Shown: piece after piece, positions 35,421 to 43,717 of the stretch
Layout of the letters: every line of letters starts with the position of its first letter
How positions within the stretch are numbered: position 1 is the stretch's first letter
Assembly: GCF_018130215.1 (NCBI RefSeq)
Contig: NZ_JAFCKQ010000054.1
Span: 1-57,120 of the forward strand
Direction: 5' to 3'
DNA from: Bradyrhizobium jicamae
Lineage (GTDB): Bacteria > Pseudomonadota > Alphaproteobacteria > Rhizobiales > Xanthobacteraceae
DNA length: 57,120 nt
The notes under the pieces: model-generated
What the model was told of the DNA's origin: nothing
What the model saw: only the letters and a program-made list of their open reading frames with translations
Databases searched by the model: none
Made by a program: the position numbers and the translations under genes

Positions 35421-36218
35421 ATGAAATCATTTGCATATCACCAGCCCGGTGGCATCCCGGAGGCCGCGAAGCTCTTGTCCTCCGTGGCGGAAAGCAAACT
35501 GGTCGCCGGGGGAATGACCCTGATCCCGACACTGAAGCAGCGGCTTGCCCAGCCGGAAGCATTGATCGATCTCTCCAGTCTCGCCGACCTGCGAGGGATC
35601 AGCGACGATGGCGCCACCATCACCATCGGGGCCATGACGCCACATGCACAGGTGGCAGCTTCGGAGCTCGTGCGAGGCAAGATACCCGCGCTTGCGGCAT
35701 TGGCCTCAATGATCGGCGATCCGGCTGTGCGCAACCGCGGCACGATCGGCGGATCGGTCGCCAACAACGACCCGGCGGCCGACTATCCCGCCGGTACCCT
35801 CGGGCTTGGAGCAACCATCGTCACCAATGCGCGCGAGATCGCGGCCGACGCGTTCTTCCTTGGCCTATTCGAGACCGCCCTCGAAGCGGGCGAGATCATC
35901 ACCGGGATTCGCTTCCCTGTGCCGCTCAAGGCAGGCTATGCCAAGTTCAAGGCGCCGGCCTCGCGCTACGCATTGGTCGGCGTGTTTGTCGCGCAGCTTC
36001 CCGCGGGCGTCCGCGTTGCGGTCACCGGTGCGGGGGCCGGCGTCTTCAGGGTTCCACCGATGGAGGCGGCGCTGTCAAACAATTTCGATGCCTCTGCCAT
36101 CGCGGCGATCAAGATCGACGCCGATGGACTTACATCCGACATCCATGCTGAAGCCGACTACCGCGCGCATCTTGTGACGGTGATGGCGAAGCGAGCCGTC
36201 GGCGCAGCGCTGGGATAA
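35421..36218 (+). CDS. Molybdenum hydroxylase medium subunit, FAD-binding (CoxM-like)
   Basis: A 265-residue FAD-binding subunit with VAGGMTLIP near residue 30 and RGTIGGSVANNDPAADYPA near residue 105, the two FAD-binding loops of the CoxM/XdhB family, and a C-terminal CO-dehydrogenase flavoprotein domain. AGGGAGGA precedes ATG 35421. The gene order here is small, large, medium. It hands electrons from the 2Fe-2S subunit to an acceptor. Confidence 0.93.
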   Translation: MKSFAYHQPGGIPEAAKLLSSVAESKLVAGGMTLIPTLKQRLAQPEALIDLSSLADLRGISDDGATITIGAMTPHAQVAASELVRGKIPALAALASMIGDPAVRNRGTIGGSVANNDPAADYPAGTLGLGATIVTNAREIAADAFFLGLFETALEAGEIITGIRFPVPLKAGYAKFKAPASRYALVGVFVAQLPAGVRVAVTGAGAGVFRVPPMEAALSNNFDASAIAAIKIDADGLTSDIHAEADYRAHLVTVMAKRAVGAALG

Positions 36219-36234
36219 GCCTTCAGGATCGAAG

Positions 36235-37698
36235 ATGAGTGATGGTACTGCCCGAACGGCCGCCTTTCCGGCGCCGACTGGTCTTGGTTCGCTGTCTGCT
36301 GCCGAGATCCTCTCCGGCTACAGGCGCAAGGCATTCACGCCACGCGATGTCGTCGACGACACGATCGCGGCGTTGCAATCGGTAGACGCCGCCTGCAATG
36401 CCGTTGTGACGCCGATGTACGAGCAGGCGAGGGCGGATGCCGATCGCCTCACGCGGGAAATGCGCGCAGGCGAAGCCAAGGGCGCCCTGGCCGGCGTTCC
36501 CGTCAGTATCAAGGACCTGGTGTTCGTCGCGGGCGTGCCGGCTTACGCTGGCTCGCCACTGAACAAGGCTTTCGTGCCCGATGTCGACGCAGCGGTGGTG
36601 TCAGCGTTGAAGGCGTCAGGCGCCATCATTACCTGCAAGACGACCACCTGCGAGTCCGGCTACAAGCTGACCGCCGACAGCCCGGTCACCGGCACCACGC
36701 GCAATCCGTGGAATCTCGGGCGGACCAGCGGTGGGTCCAGCGGTGGCGCGGCGGCGGCGGTTGCAGCAGGTTGCGGGCCAATCGCAATAGGCACCGATGG
36801 GGTCGGCTCAATTCGTGTGCCGTCATCTTTCTGCGGCGTATTCGGTCTTAAGCCGACGTTTGGTCTAGTGCCGCGTTCCCCCGGGTTCGCGCCGCCATCC
36901 TGGGCCTCGCTTGCGCATACCGGCCCGATCACGCGCACCGTCGCCGACGCTGCCCTCACGCTCGAAATCATTGCAGGCCACGATCCGCGGGATCCGGCCA
37001 GCCTGCCAGTGTCACCACGCCGGTTCGACACCAAGGCCGTCCCGCTCGACGGAATCCGCATCGGCGCCAGCACCGACCTTGGCTATGCCGCGGTCAGTTC
37101 CGACGTGCGCGCCGCATTCAACAAGGCGTTGTCCATCCTGGAGTCCTGCGGTGCGCGGATCAGCATGGATGGGCCGGCGCTCGATCCCGGGATCCTCGAG
37201 CACACGCTGAAGCCGATCGCGTTTACCGAGCAGGCCGCCGCGGTCGCCGGCAGGACTGCCGCGGAGCTTGCCGGCTCGGAAGTCGACTATCGCGACGTCA
37301 TCAACGCCGGCCGCCGCTATAGCGGGATCGACTATATCGAAGCCGGCTATCGCCGTGGCCAGGCGCGCACCGCGTTCCTCAAACTGTTCGAGCGGGTCGA
37401 CGCGCTAGTGACGCCGACCGTCGCGGTGACCGCGTTCGAGGCCGGCCGGCTCGGGGTCGACCGGATCGATTGCGCCGCTGTCGACCCGCATCTCGGTTGG
37501 TCGCCGTTTACCTGGCCGATCAATCTCGCAGGGCTTCCCGCAGCCACACTACCGTGCGGGTTCGACCGCGACGGCATGCCTATCGGTTTGCAGATCGTGG
37601 CACCCTGGCTGGGCGAGCCGATAATTTTCCGGATCGCAGCCGCCTTCGAGGAGGCACAGCCCTGGTCGAAACTCTGGCCGCCCTTGGCACTGCGTTAG
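36235..37698 (+). CDS. Amidase (amidase signature family)
   Basis: A 487-residue amidase signature enzyme. The Ser-cisSer-Lys triad is visible: Lys in VSIKDLVF, cis-Ser in GRTSGGSSGG, and the nucleophile Ser in GTDGVGSIRVPSSFCGVFG. It hydrolyses a carboxamide to acid and ammonia in the cytoplasm. It lies 16 bp after the FAD subunit gene with AGGATCGAAG before the ATG, so it is in the same operon. A plausible role is to deamidate the compound oxidised by the molybdenum hydroxylase. GatA is less likely because gatB and gatC are not nearby. Confidence 0.92.
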   Translation: MSDGTARTAAFPAPTGLGSLSAAEILSGYRRKAFTPRDVVDDTIAALQSVDAACNAVVTPMYEQARADADRLTREMRAGEAKGALAGVPVSIKDLVFVAGVPAYAGSPLNKAFVPDVDAAVVSALKASGAIITCKTTTCESGYKLTADSPVTGTTRNPWNLGRTSGGSSGGAAAAVAAGCGPIAIGTDGVGSIRVPSSFCGVFGLKPTFGLVPRSPGFAPPSWASLAHTGPITRTVADAALTLEIIAGHDPRDPASLPVSPRRFDTKAVPLDGIRIGASTDLGYAAVSSDVRAAFNKALSILESCGARISMDGPALDPGILEHTLKPIAFTEQAAAVAGRTAAELAGSEVDYRDVINAGRRYSGIDYIEAGYRRGQARTAFLKLFERVDALVTPTVAVTAFEAGRLGVDRIDCAAVDPHLGWSPFTWPINLAGLPAATLPCGFDRDGMPIGLQIVAPWLGEPIIFRIAAAFEEAQPWSKLWPPLALR

Positions 37699-37733
37699 TT
37701 CAAACGCCCACGAGCAAATGGGTCAAAGAGAGC

Positions 37734-38633
37734 TCAGGAAATTTCGATCGGAATGCCGCGTCCGCTGAGCTCTTCGTCCAGCCGCAAATAATGCGCGAGG
37801 TAGTCATGCAGCGCGGTGGCTGCTTTCGACGTGGCGCCACTCGACTTGTAGAGCAGTAGCTCGACCTTGGGCAGCGGCGGCAACCCTTCATTAGGGCCGA
37901 TCTCCCGCATCGCGGCCACCAGCGCGCTGCGGCCAAGCACGGTGACCGCCATTCCGGCGAAGGCGGCAGCCTGCAATCCGCCGACACTTTCGCTGACGCA
38001 GGCGATGCGCCAGCGCAGACTGGCACGCTCCAGCGCATCGATGGCATAGTCGCGATAGATATTGCCTTGGGGCAAAAGCGCCAGCGGAATCGGCCTTTCC
38101 TGATGCGCGACCGACTGGTCACCAGTCATCCAGACGAGCTGCTCACGCCGTACCACCTGGCCGCCGGTGAAGTCATTCATGCGCGTGACGAGCGCAATGT
38201 CGACGTCGCCGCGCTTGACGAGACCGACGAGCGGCGTCGATAGCGCACAATTGAGCTCGACCTGAATGCGGGGAAAGGATTTGCGGAACACGCTGAGGAT
38301 CGAGGGCAGCATGAAGGCCGCATAGAGATCGGGCGTACCGAGCACGACCTGCCCCTCGATCTCTTGTGACGCAAGTTGCGAAATCAGCTCGTCATGCAAC
38401 CGCAGGATGGACTTGGCGTAGGTCAGCACCGTGGTGCCGTCCTCGGTCAGCGTCAGCCTGCGCCCGCTGTGCACGAACAGCTCCTTGCCGGTCAATTCCT
38501 CCAGCCGCTGCAATTGCAGGGTGATTGCAGGTTGGGTGCGGCCCAACCGGCGCGCGGTCTCGGTGATGCTGCCGGTCTCGACGACCGAGATCAGCGACCG
38601 GAGCATCCGTATGTCTAGGCTGATGAGGTTCAT
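37734..38633 (-). CDS. LysR family transcriptional regulator
   Basis: A 299-residue LysR protein with a clear helix-turn-helix (SVVETGSITETARRLGRTQPA, ITLQLQRLEELTGKELFVHSG) and an effector domain (VVLGTPDLYAAFMLPSILSVF). It converges on the amidase gene with 35 bp between stops. Its position makes it a candidate regulator of the hydroxylase-amidase unit, though the unit's promoter is 10 kb away. Confidence 0.9.
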   Translation of the reverse strand: MNLISLDIRMLRSLISVVETGSITETARRLGRTQPAITLQLQRLEELTGKELFVHSGRRLTLTEDGTTVLTYAKSILRLHDELISQLASQEIEGQVVLGTPDLYAAFMLPSILSVFRKSFPRIQVELNCALSTPLVGLVKRGDVDIALVTRMNDFTGGQVVRREQLVWMTGDQSVAHQERPIPLALLPQGNIYRDYAIDALERASLRWRIACVSESVGGLQAAAFAGMAVTVLGRSALVAAMREIGPNEGLPPLPKVELLLYKSSGATSKAATALHDYLAHYLRLDEELSGRGIPIEIS

Positions 38634-39806
38634 GAGGTGTCCGCTTCGCCCAGATTCTATGCAATTTCCATGCTCAGAGGTGCGATGCCACGGCCCAACC
38701 GCGCAGGCTTATGACCCGAGAGAACAAGTGGCTCTCGGCACTTTTGCGTGTCGCTTGTGCGCCCCTTGCCCTCGTGCGCTGGGAATTCGAAGAAGCAGGT
38801 CTGCGCCTCCAACTCATGGAGAACAGCCACAGACCGGAAGATTGGTCAAACCGGATTTCTCGATCGATCCAATTGCAGCGGGTCATCGGGCTCAAAATAT
38901 CCAAGCAGGATGAATGGTTTAGGTCGTTGGCTCACCAGGGTACTGCTTCGGGCGGTTTCCTCGCGAAAGAGGCTCAGAGCAAGAGTGTCAATCGGTTTTT
39001 GCCGTGACGGGTTACAGGCAGCGAGAGAGGCTCGCGGCGCCCGTCGCGGAGACCCGCGATGTCCAGACACCATCCTCGGGGGCGCACCGGTGAGGACCGG
39101 ACAAGCCTTTATGACGAAATCACCACCCTGGGCGCGTTTGCGTTGGCGGCACGGCGTGGATGCGATTGACCGACCTTGCGGAGACCGCCCGCTCGAACCG
39201 GGTGGGATGGTGCAGAATCCGTCCCGGCCAATTCTTACGCGCGCTACGCGCGAGGCGACCGTTCACCGTCTTCGTCGTCGAACAGGTTCGCGTAGTTGGC
39301 GGCGTTGGGCGGGTCTGCTCGAGAACTGAGTGGGGAAGGGCAGTTCTTCTCAAAGTCCCTCGACCAAGCCGCGGCCGATCCGACCCACATTGCTACGGTC
39401 ATGCGGCGTGTCGCTCCTTTCATTCCCTCGGAGACGATCCTGCCCTTTTTGCAGCGGATTGTTTCTCTTTCTACGACAAATCGTTCAGACCTCTTGTCCA
39501 GGACAACCGAAATACGCCACGTCTTCTCCCGAGATGTAGTTCAGCTCGCAGACGCACGTTGCCTCGTTGATGGCTTGATCTGGCCGAAGAGCGGCTTCGC
39601 CTCGATCGTCTGAGCCGCAACGCCGTTGATGCGCTTTCTTCCCCTGGGCTTCGCCCATTCCTCGCGAGACAAGAAAGTCGCCACAACGACGTCCTCCGCT
39701 GCGCTCCGGCTCTTGGAAAGCGGGTGCGTCGCCGATCGTCTTCTGCCTCCAGATCGCCATCGAGGCCGCGGTGGTCGCGGGCTCGAAACACAACAGGAGA
39801 AGTGAC
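38634..39806. other. Gene-poor stretch with a possible DUF736-like fragment
   Basis: About 1.2 kb with only short overlapping open frames and no convincing gene. On the minus strand, 39244-39303 reads NYANLFDDEDGERSPRA and stops; YANLFDDE is identical to a segment near the end of the DUF736 protein at 39807. This may be a fragment of a related gene. The rest looks like decayed accessory DNA. Confidence 0.35.
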
Positions 39807-40154
39807 ATGGCTAACATCGGTTCTTTCAAGAAAGTCGGCAACGATTTCCAGGGCGAGATCGTCACCCTGAGCCTGCAGGCCAGGGGCGTCCGCATCGTCT
39901 CCGAGACGAACCGGTCCAACGACAACGCCCCGAGCCACCGGATCTATGTGGGCCGGGCAGAGATCGGGGCAGCCTGGTCGAAGCGCTCCGAAGAGGGGCG
40001 CGACTACCTCTCGCTCAAGCTCGACGATCCCTCTTTCAACGCGCCGATCTACGCCAACCTGTTCGACGACGAGGCAGCGAAGGCTACACGCTCCTGTGGT
40101 CGCGGCCGCGTAAGAACGGCGACTAGGACGTTCCCCCAAGCCCCGCCCGACTAG
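39807..40154 (+). pseudogene. DUF736 family protein with a C-terminal frameshift
   Basis: The frame starts at ATG 39807 after CAGGAGAAG and gives MANIGSFKKVGNDFQGEI and KLDDPSFNAPIYANLFDDE, the DUF736 family found on rhizobial plasmids and integrative elements. After DDEAA the frame runs off into RSCGRGRVRTATRT and ends at 40154 inside a terminator stem. Shifting by one base restores EGYTLLWSRPRKNGD with a TAG at 40124-40126, the usual family end. A one-base deletion near 40072-40081 explains both. Function unknown; the product may still be partly folded. Confidence 0.8.
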
Positions 40155-40164
40155 GGCGGGGCTT
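40138..40164 (+). terminator. Terminator-like hairpin after the DUF736 gene
   Basis: Perfect 11-bp stem AAGCCCCGCCC (40138-40148), loop GACTA, GGGCGGGGCTT (40154-40164). The terminal AA/TT pairing gives a short T-run on one side only. It starts 12 bases after the frame-restored DUF736 stop. Confidence 0.75.
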
Positions 40165-40232
40165 CCAAAATCCAACGCCAACTCGCGGCGCATCGAGCAT
40201 GCCGGCGGATTTGGATCGAGTCATCGACCACG

Positions 40233-40520
40233 CTAAGGGGAGCGATTGGATGTTCGACGCTCCGTTGGCCGGTAGCCTCGCCTGCGTTTCCGGCAAAGTA
40301 AATCCAAGAATAGTGCAACCGCTTCCCCTTCGGTCGCGAAGCTGTGCGTCATTTCCCGTCCACGGGTTCCTATGCGACCCCAGCGACGGGTCAAGCAGAT
40401 GTCACCGAACAAGTTTGGCTCGATCGACATGACGTAGAAACGGGCCATGTTTTTCGAGGCATCTTTGCGTTCAACGTACAGACGATAAGGCTGCGCAATC
40501 ATGACGGCAGCGTCCCGCAT
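40233..40520 (-). CDS. WGR domain-containing protein
   Basis: About 95 residues. The WGR-domain signature is clear: YRLYVERKDASKNMARFY, then FGDICLTRRWGRIGTRGR, then EAVALFLDLLCRKRRRGY. WGR domains occur in PARP-like and DNA-repair or plasmid-linked proteins and probably bind nucleic acid. ATG 40520 is used; ATG 40502 (MIAQPYRLY) is equally possible. It is a common single-domain gene of rhizobial accessory regions. Confidence 0.8.
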   Translation of the reverse strand: MRDAAVMIAQPYRLYVERKDASKNMARFYVMSIEPNLFGDICLTRRWGRIGTRGREMTHSFATEGEAVALFLDLLCRKRRRGYRPTERRTSNRSP

Positions 40521-40857
40521 GATCGAATCCGCGTCCAATTGATCTTATGAATCGATCAGGGCAGACCGATTCAATTTCTAGAATCCTTCGTTTTGAACGA
40601 TGAGTTTCTCAGCTGTTGCGCTCCGCGGGCAGCAATCCGATGACGCCGGTCGCTTCGGGAAATTCGTGAAGCATGCGAAGACCTGGCCCAACGCCGCGCC
40701 ACTCATGACACGAGGAGTGCCATCTCAACTTTGCGGAGGGGTGTCATCCCTATATTGCGCTTACATTTGCGTTTCGCATAACTTACATTATGGAATATCC
40801 GAAATCGAGTTCGCATCAAGATCGTGTCGCCAAAAGCCCGTCTGGTTAGTGACCGAG
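40521..40857. other. Stretch without a recognisable gene
   Basis: About 340 bases, lower in GC than the rest (AT-rich around 40760-40830). No ribosome site with a credible frame was seen. It may hold the WGR promoter on the minus strand. Confidence 0.35.
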
Positions 40858-41438
40858 CTAGAGGGATTTGACGTGTGGTCTTAGCATGTCAACCGTCTCA
40901 ATCAATCCCGCAGCTTCCATTACGAGCAAGAGTTCCGCCGGCGTCATTTCCGGTTTCTTGAAGCGTTCGCGCATACGCCGAACGGCTGCAACGGCCCGAG
41001 CTTCATCGAGTGCGATAGTATCCGCAACGAAAGCGTCGGCCGATTTCGCCAGGCCGGAAAGAACTGCCGCCGGAAAGTCCTTGAGGTTTTCCGTTACGAT
41101 CATTGCGGCTCGCGTCTTGGCGGCCGCTGCAACAACGTGGTGATCGTTGGGATCGGGCAGACCCGCCGCAACCGGCAAGAAGTTATCAAAATCTGCAACC
41201 ATGGCGTCTTCGAAGGCAGCTTCCATGCTGGCGCGCGCCCGCTCTGCGCGCGCTTTGGCATCGTCAAAGCCTTTGCCGCTCAAGATTTCCCGATAGCAAT
41301 TTCGGTCTCGTCCAGGACGCGGCTCGACCAGCGGATACGAAAAAATTCCGCCTCCGCCAATGAGAGAAGCAGGTTCCTTTTGAGCGCGCTTGCAAGCGAG
41401 CACGCATCGACGAATGCGGTGAAGCGGTTTGCAAACAA
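40858..41438 (-). pseudogene. PIN-domain toxin, frameshifted
   Basis: The minus-strand frame beginning at TTG 41438 reads LFANRFTAFVDACSLASALK, then LAEAEFFRIRWSSRVLDETE and AIGKS, and hits TGA. In a second frame the same protein continues as ILSGKGFDDAKARAERARAS, AFEDAMVADFDNFLP, LPDPNDHHVVAAAAKTRAAM and VTENLKDFP, a PIN-domain RNase body. Adding one G to the GGG run (plus-strand 41289-41291) joins them as AIGEILSGKGF. The PIN acidic residues (VDAC, DETE, LPDPNDHH, VTENL) are split over both frames. It follows the antitoxin stop by two bases. Probably inactive unless read through by slippage. Confidence 0.75.
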
Positions 41439-41440
41439 GC

Positions 41441-41899
41441 TTACAGGTGCTCCGCGTCCTGCTCGGCGAGATTCGCAAGCGCTTTGCCCCGCTTCTCATC
41501 ACGCGTGCGCTTATAGGCGAATAGGTCCTCTGCCCTAATCCTGCGATGACGCCCCACTGTCACGTGCGGAATTTCGTTCTTCTCGAGCAGCGAGACCAGA
41601 AACGGACGCGAGACATTCAGGATGTCGGCAGCTTGCTGGGTAGTCAACATCTCATGCACAGGCACAAGCGTCACCGCATCGCCGCGACCGATATGCCGCA
41701 GCAATTCCATTAAGAGACTCGACAGGGCCGGTGACAAAGTGATCTCAGCAGCCTTTTGCGCATCATCAAGCACGCGCAGTTTGGTATCTCCGTTCGCATA
41801 CGACGCGAGTATCTGACGGAGCTGGTTGGCTGCCGCCCTCTCGCTCGCGGAAGGCAGGCGAGTACCTCCCAGCTCTTCGGCGTAGGCTGGCATCGTCAT
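41441..41899 (-). CDS. Excisionase-type helix-turn-helix antitoxin
   Basis: About 152 residues. The C-terminal half holds an excisionase/MerR-like helix-turn-helix: MLTTQQAADILNVSRPFLVS, LLEKNEIPHVTVGRHRRI, then RAEDLFAYKR. The family pairs with PIN toxins. ATG 41899 is chosen over the more distal 41938 because GGGAGAAG precedes it. It is intact although its toxin gene is frameshifted. Confidence 0.8.
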   Translation of the reverse strand: MTMPAYAEELGGTRLPSASERAAANQLRQILASYANGDTKLRVLDDAQKAAEITLSPALSSLLMELLRHIGRGDAVTLVPVHEMLTTQQAADILNVSRPFLVSLLEKNEIPHVTVGRHRRIRAEDLFAYKRTRDEKRGKALANLAEQDAEHL

Positions 41900-41941
41900 C
41901 GTATCTTCTCCCGTGTACGGCTTTCTGATGTAGACCATATT

Positions 41942-41977
41942 CGAAATATACGAAACGGACGAAACAAACGAAACGCC
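41942..41977. repeat. Four tandem 9-bp repeats upstream of the antitoxin gene
   Basis: TCGAAATAT, ACGAAACGG, ACGAAACAA and ACGAAACGC lie in exact 9-base register (41942, 41951, 41960, 41969). ACGAAAC is identical in three. They sit about 43-78 bases upstream of the antitoxin start, where an autoregulatory operator would be. Confidence 0.7.
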
Positions 41978-42402
41978 GGAAAATTCCCGAGCAACTTCGC
42001 CCCCTCTCCTTTGTCCCAGCAGGTCAATTTAAGAGGAGCAGCCCGGCCAAGCTCGGAAATGCCAAGAAAACCAACTCGGTGGAGTCCAGAGGGATTCTTC
42101 GGAGCTAGGAATAAATTCTGATCCATGTTATGCGAATCATTCGCAACTGAGGATGCCCGGCTCCTGGTGGCCTGCTCCTGGCGACGGTCGCGCCCGCGCC
42201 TCAAGCGCGCGTCTTTGCTCTGGCTGCAGTAGCGCGCTGGCCGCTTGGGTGGCGGACTGACGAGCCAACGATCCGATCTTTCGGCACGAGAGTTAGTTTG
42301 TAGCCAAGAACATTCGTCGCCTTGCTCAAGGCCGCAACTTGCATGCTCGAGCGAGCAAGCGAAGCGGTAATCGAGGGCGAGCGAATGCCCCTACCCTTGA
42401 AA
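41978..42402. other. Stretch without a recognisable gene
   Basis: About 425 bases between the toxin-antitoxin promoter side and the end of the acyl-CoA dehydrogenase gene. Nothing gene-like or repetitive was seen beyond short chance frames. Confidence 0.4.
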
Positions 42403-43707
42403 CTATGTCTGAGATTTGGGGCGTGGCCATAAGCCGCCTTCGGACCAAGACTCGGAGTCCCCGGGCGACATTGGATCAGCATCCCCACCAGTCCGCGTGG
42501 GATCGGTATTGAGCCATCGGCGTAGCTCGAGCTTGCCGATCTGGTTACGGTGGACTTCGTCAGGACCATCCGCCAACCGCAATAAGCGAGTCGTAGCAAG
42601 TGCCGCCGAAAGAAAATGGTCGTTATTGGTTCCGCCTCCACCGAAAACCTGTATCGCCCAGTCAACGATCGTCTGCGCCATGTTCGGCGCAACGACCTTG
42701 ATCATCGCAATCTCCTGGCGCGCGGCCTTGTTGCCCACTGTGTCCATCATATAGGCCGCTTTGAGGGTTAGTAGTCGCGCCTGCTCGATCTTCATGCGCG
42801 ATTCGGCCACGCGTTCAAGCGTCACGGTTTGCTCGGCGAGAGGTCTGCCGAAAGCCACCCGTTTCAGGGCGCGTCGACACATGCGTTCTAGCACCCGCTC
42901 GGATAGGCCGATCAAACGCATGCAGTGATGAATGCGTCCTGGTCCGAGCCGCCCCTGCGCGATGTCGAATCCCCGCCCCTCGCCAAGCAGCATGTTGGCC
43001 ACCGGCACGCGTACGTTGGTGAACATTACCTCGGATGCGCGATCGGGCACGCCATAGAAACCGAGCACCGGCAGCGAGCGGACGACATGTACTCCGGGGG
43101 TATCTTTCGGCACCAGGATCATCGATTGGCGCTTGTGGCGGTCCGGATTGTCCGGATCGGTTTGCCCCATGAAGATGATGATTTGACACCGCGGATCGGT
43201 GGCGCCCGTCGTGTACCATTTACGACCGTCAATCACGTATTGGTCGCCATCACGGACAATCGAACTGGCCACATTGGTTGCGTCGGACGAAGCAACGTCG
43301 GGCTCTGTCATCGCAAAGGAAGAACGGATCTCGCCCGCGAGCAGCGGCTTGAGCCAGCGCTCCTTTTGCTCCACCGTACCGTAGCGCAGGATTGTCTCCA
43401 TATTGCCCGTGTCCGGTGCACTGCAATTGAAGACTTCAGGAGCGAGGTGCGAGCGTCCCATGATCTCGCATAGCGGCGCATACTCAAGATTTGTCAGCCC
43501 GTCCTCGTGAGCAGGCAGAAACAGGTTCCACAAGCCAGCCTGTTGCGCGAGCGGCTTCAGCTCCTCGACAACCGGATGCACGGCCCAGGGACCGAGGCGC
43601 TCGGCCTCCTGATAGTATCGACGCTCATTCGGATAGATGTGCTCCGTCATGAAACGTTCGATGCGGGCGGCCAGTTGCTGGCTGCGTTCGCTTTGGGTGA
43701 TATCCAC
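42403..43707 (-). CDS. Acyl-CoA dehydrogenase (ACAD10/11-like)
   Basis: A 434-residue FAD acyl-CoA dehydrogenase with the three-domain pattern: SSFAMTEPDVASSDATNV (FAD/substrate loop), KWYTTGATDPRCQIIIFMG, GPGRIHHCMRLIG, YGVPDRASEVMFTNVRVP, and QVFGGGGTNNDHFL. The catalytic base region is LADGPDEVHRNQIG, as in the ACAD10/11-like group. The GTG at 43707 is chosen: AAGGAG ends six bases before it and overlaps the stop of the ligase gene. It introduces a double bond into the CoA thioester made by the ligase. Confidence 0.92.
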   Translation of the reverse strand: MDITQSERSQQLAARIERFMTEHIYPNERRYYQEAERLGPWAVHPVVEELKPLAQQAGLWNLFLPAHEDGLTNLEYAPLCEIMGRSHLAPEVFNCSAPDTGNMETILRYGTVEQKERWLKPLLAGEIRSSFAMTEPDVASSDATNVASSIVRDGDQYVIDGRKWYTTGATDPRCQIIIFMGQTDPDNPDRHKRQSMILVPKDTPGVHVVRSLPVLGFYGVPDRASEVMFTNVRVPVANMLLGEGRGFDIAQGRLGPGRIHHCMRLIGLSERVLERMCRRALKRVAFGRPLAEQTVTLERVAESRMKIEQARLLTLKAAYMMDTVGNKAARQEIAMIKVVAPNMAQTIVDWAIQVFGGGGTNNDHFLSAALATTRLLRLADGPDEVHRNQIGKLELRRWLNTDPTRTGGDADPMSPGDSESWSEGGLWPRPKSQT

Positions 43708-43717
43708 GTCAATCTCC

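Noticed and set aside
36235..37698. GatA (Glu-tRNA amidotransferase subunit A) identity
   Set aside because: The signature is shared, but no gatB/gatC neighbours and the operon is catabolic, so a generic amidase is the safer call.
39471..40193. Minus-strand open frame of 240 residues opposite DUF736
   Set aside because: Arg/Ser-rich shadow of the DUF736 gene without ribosome site or domain.
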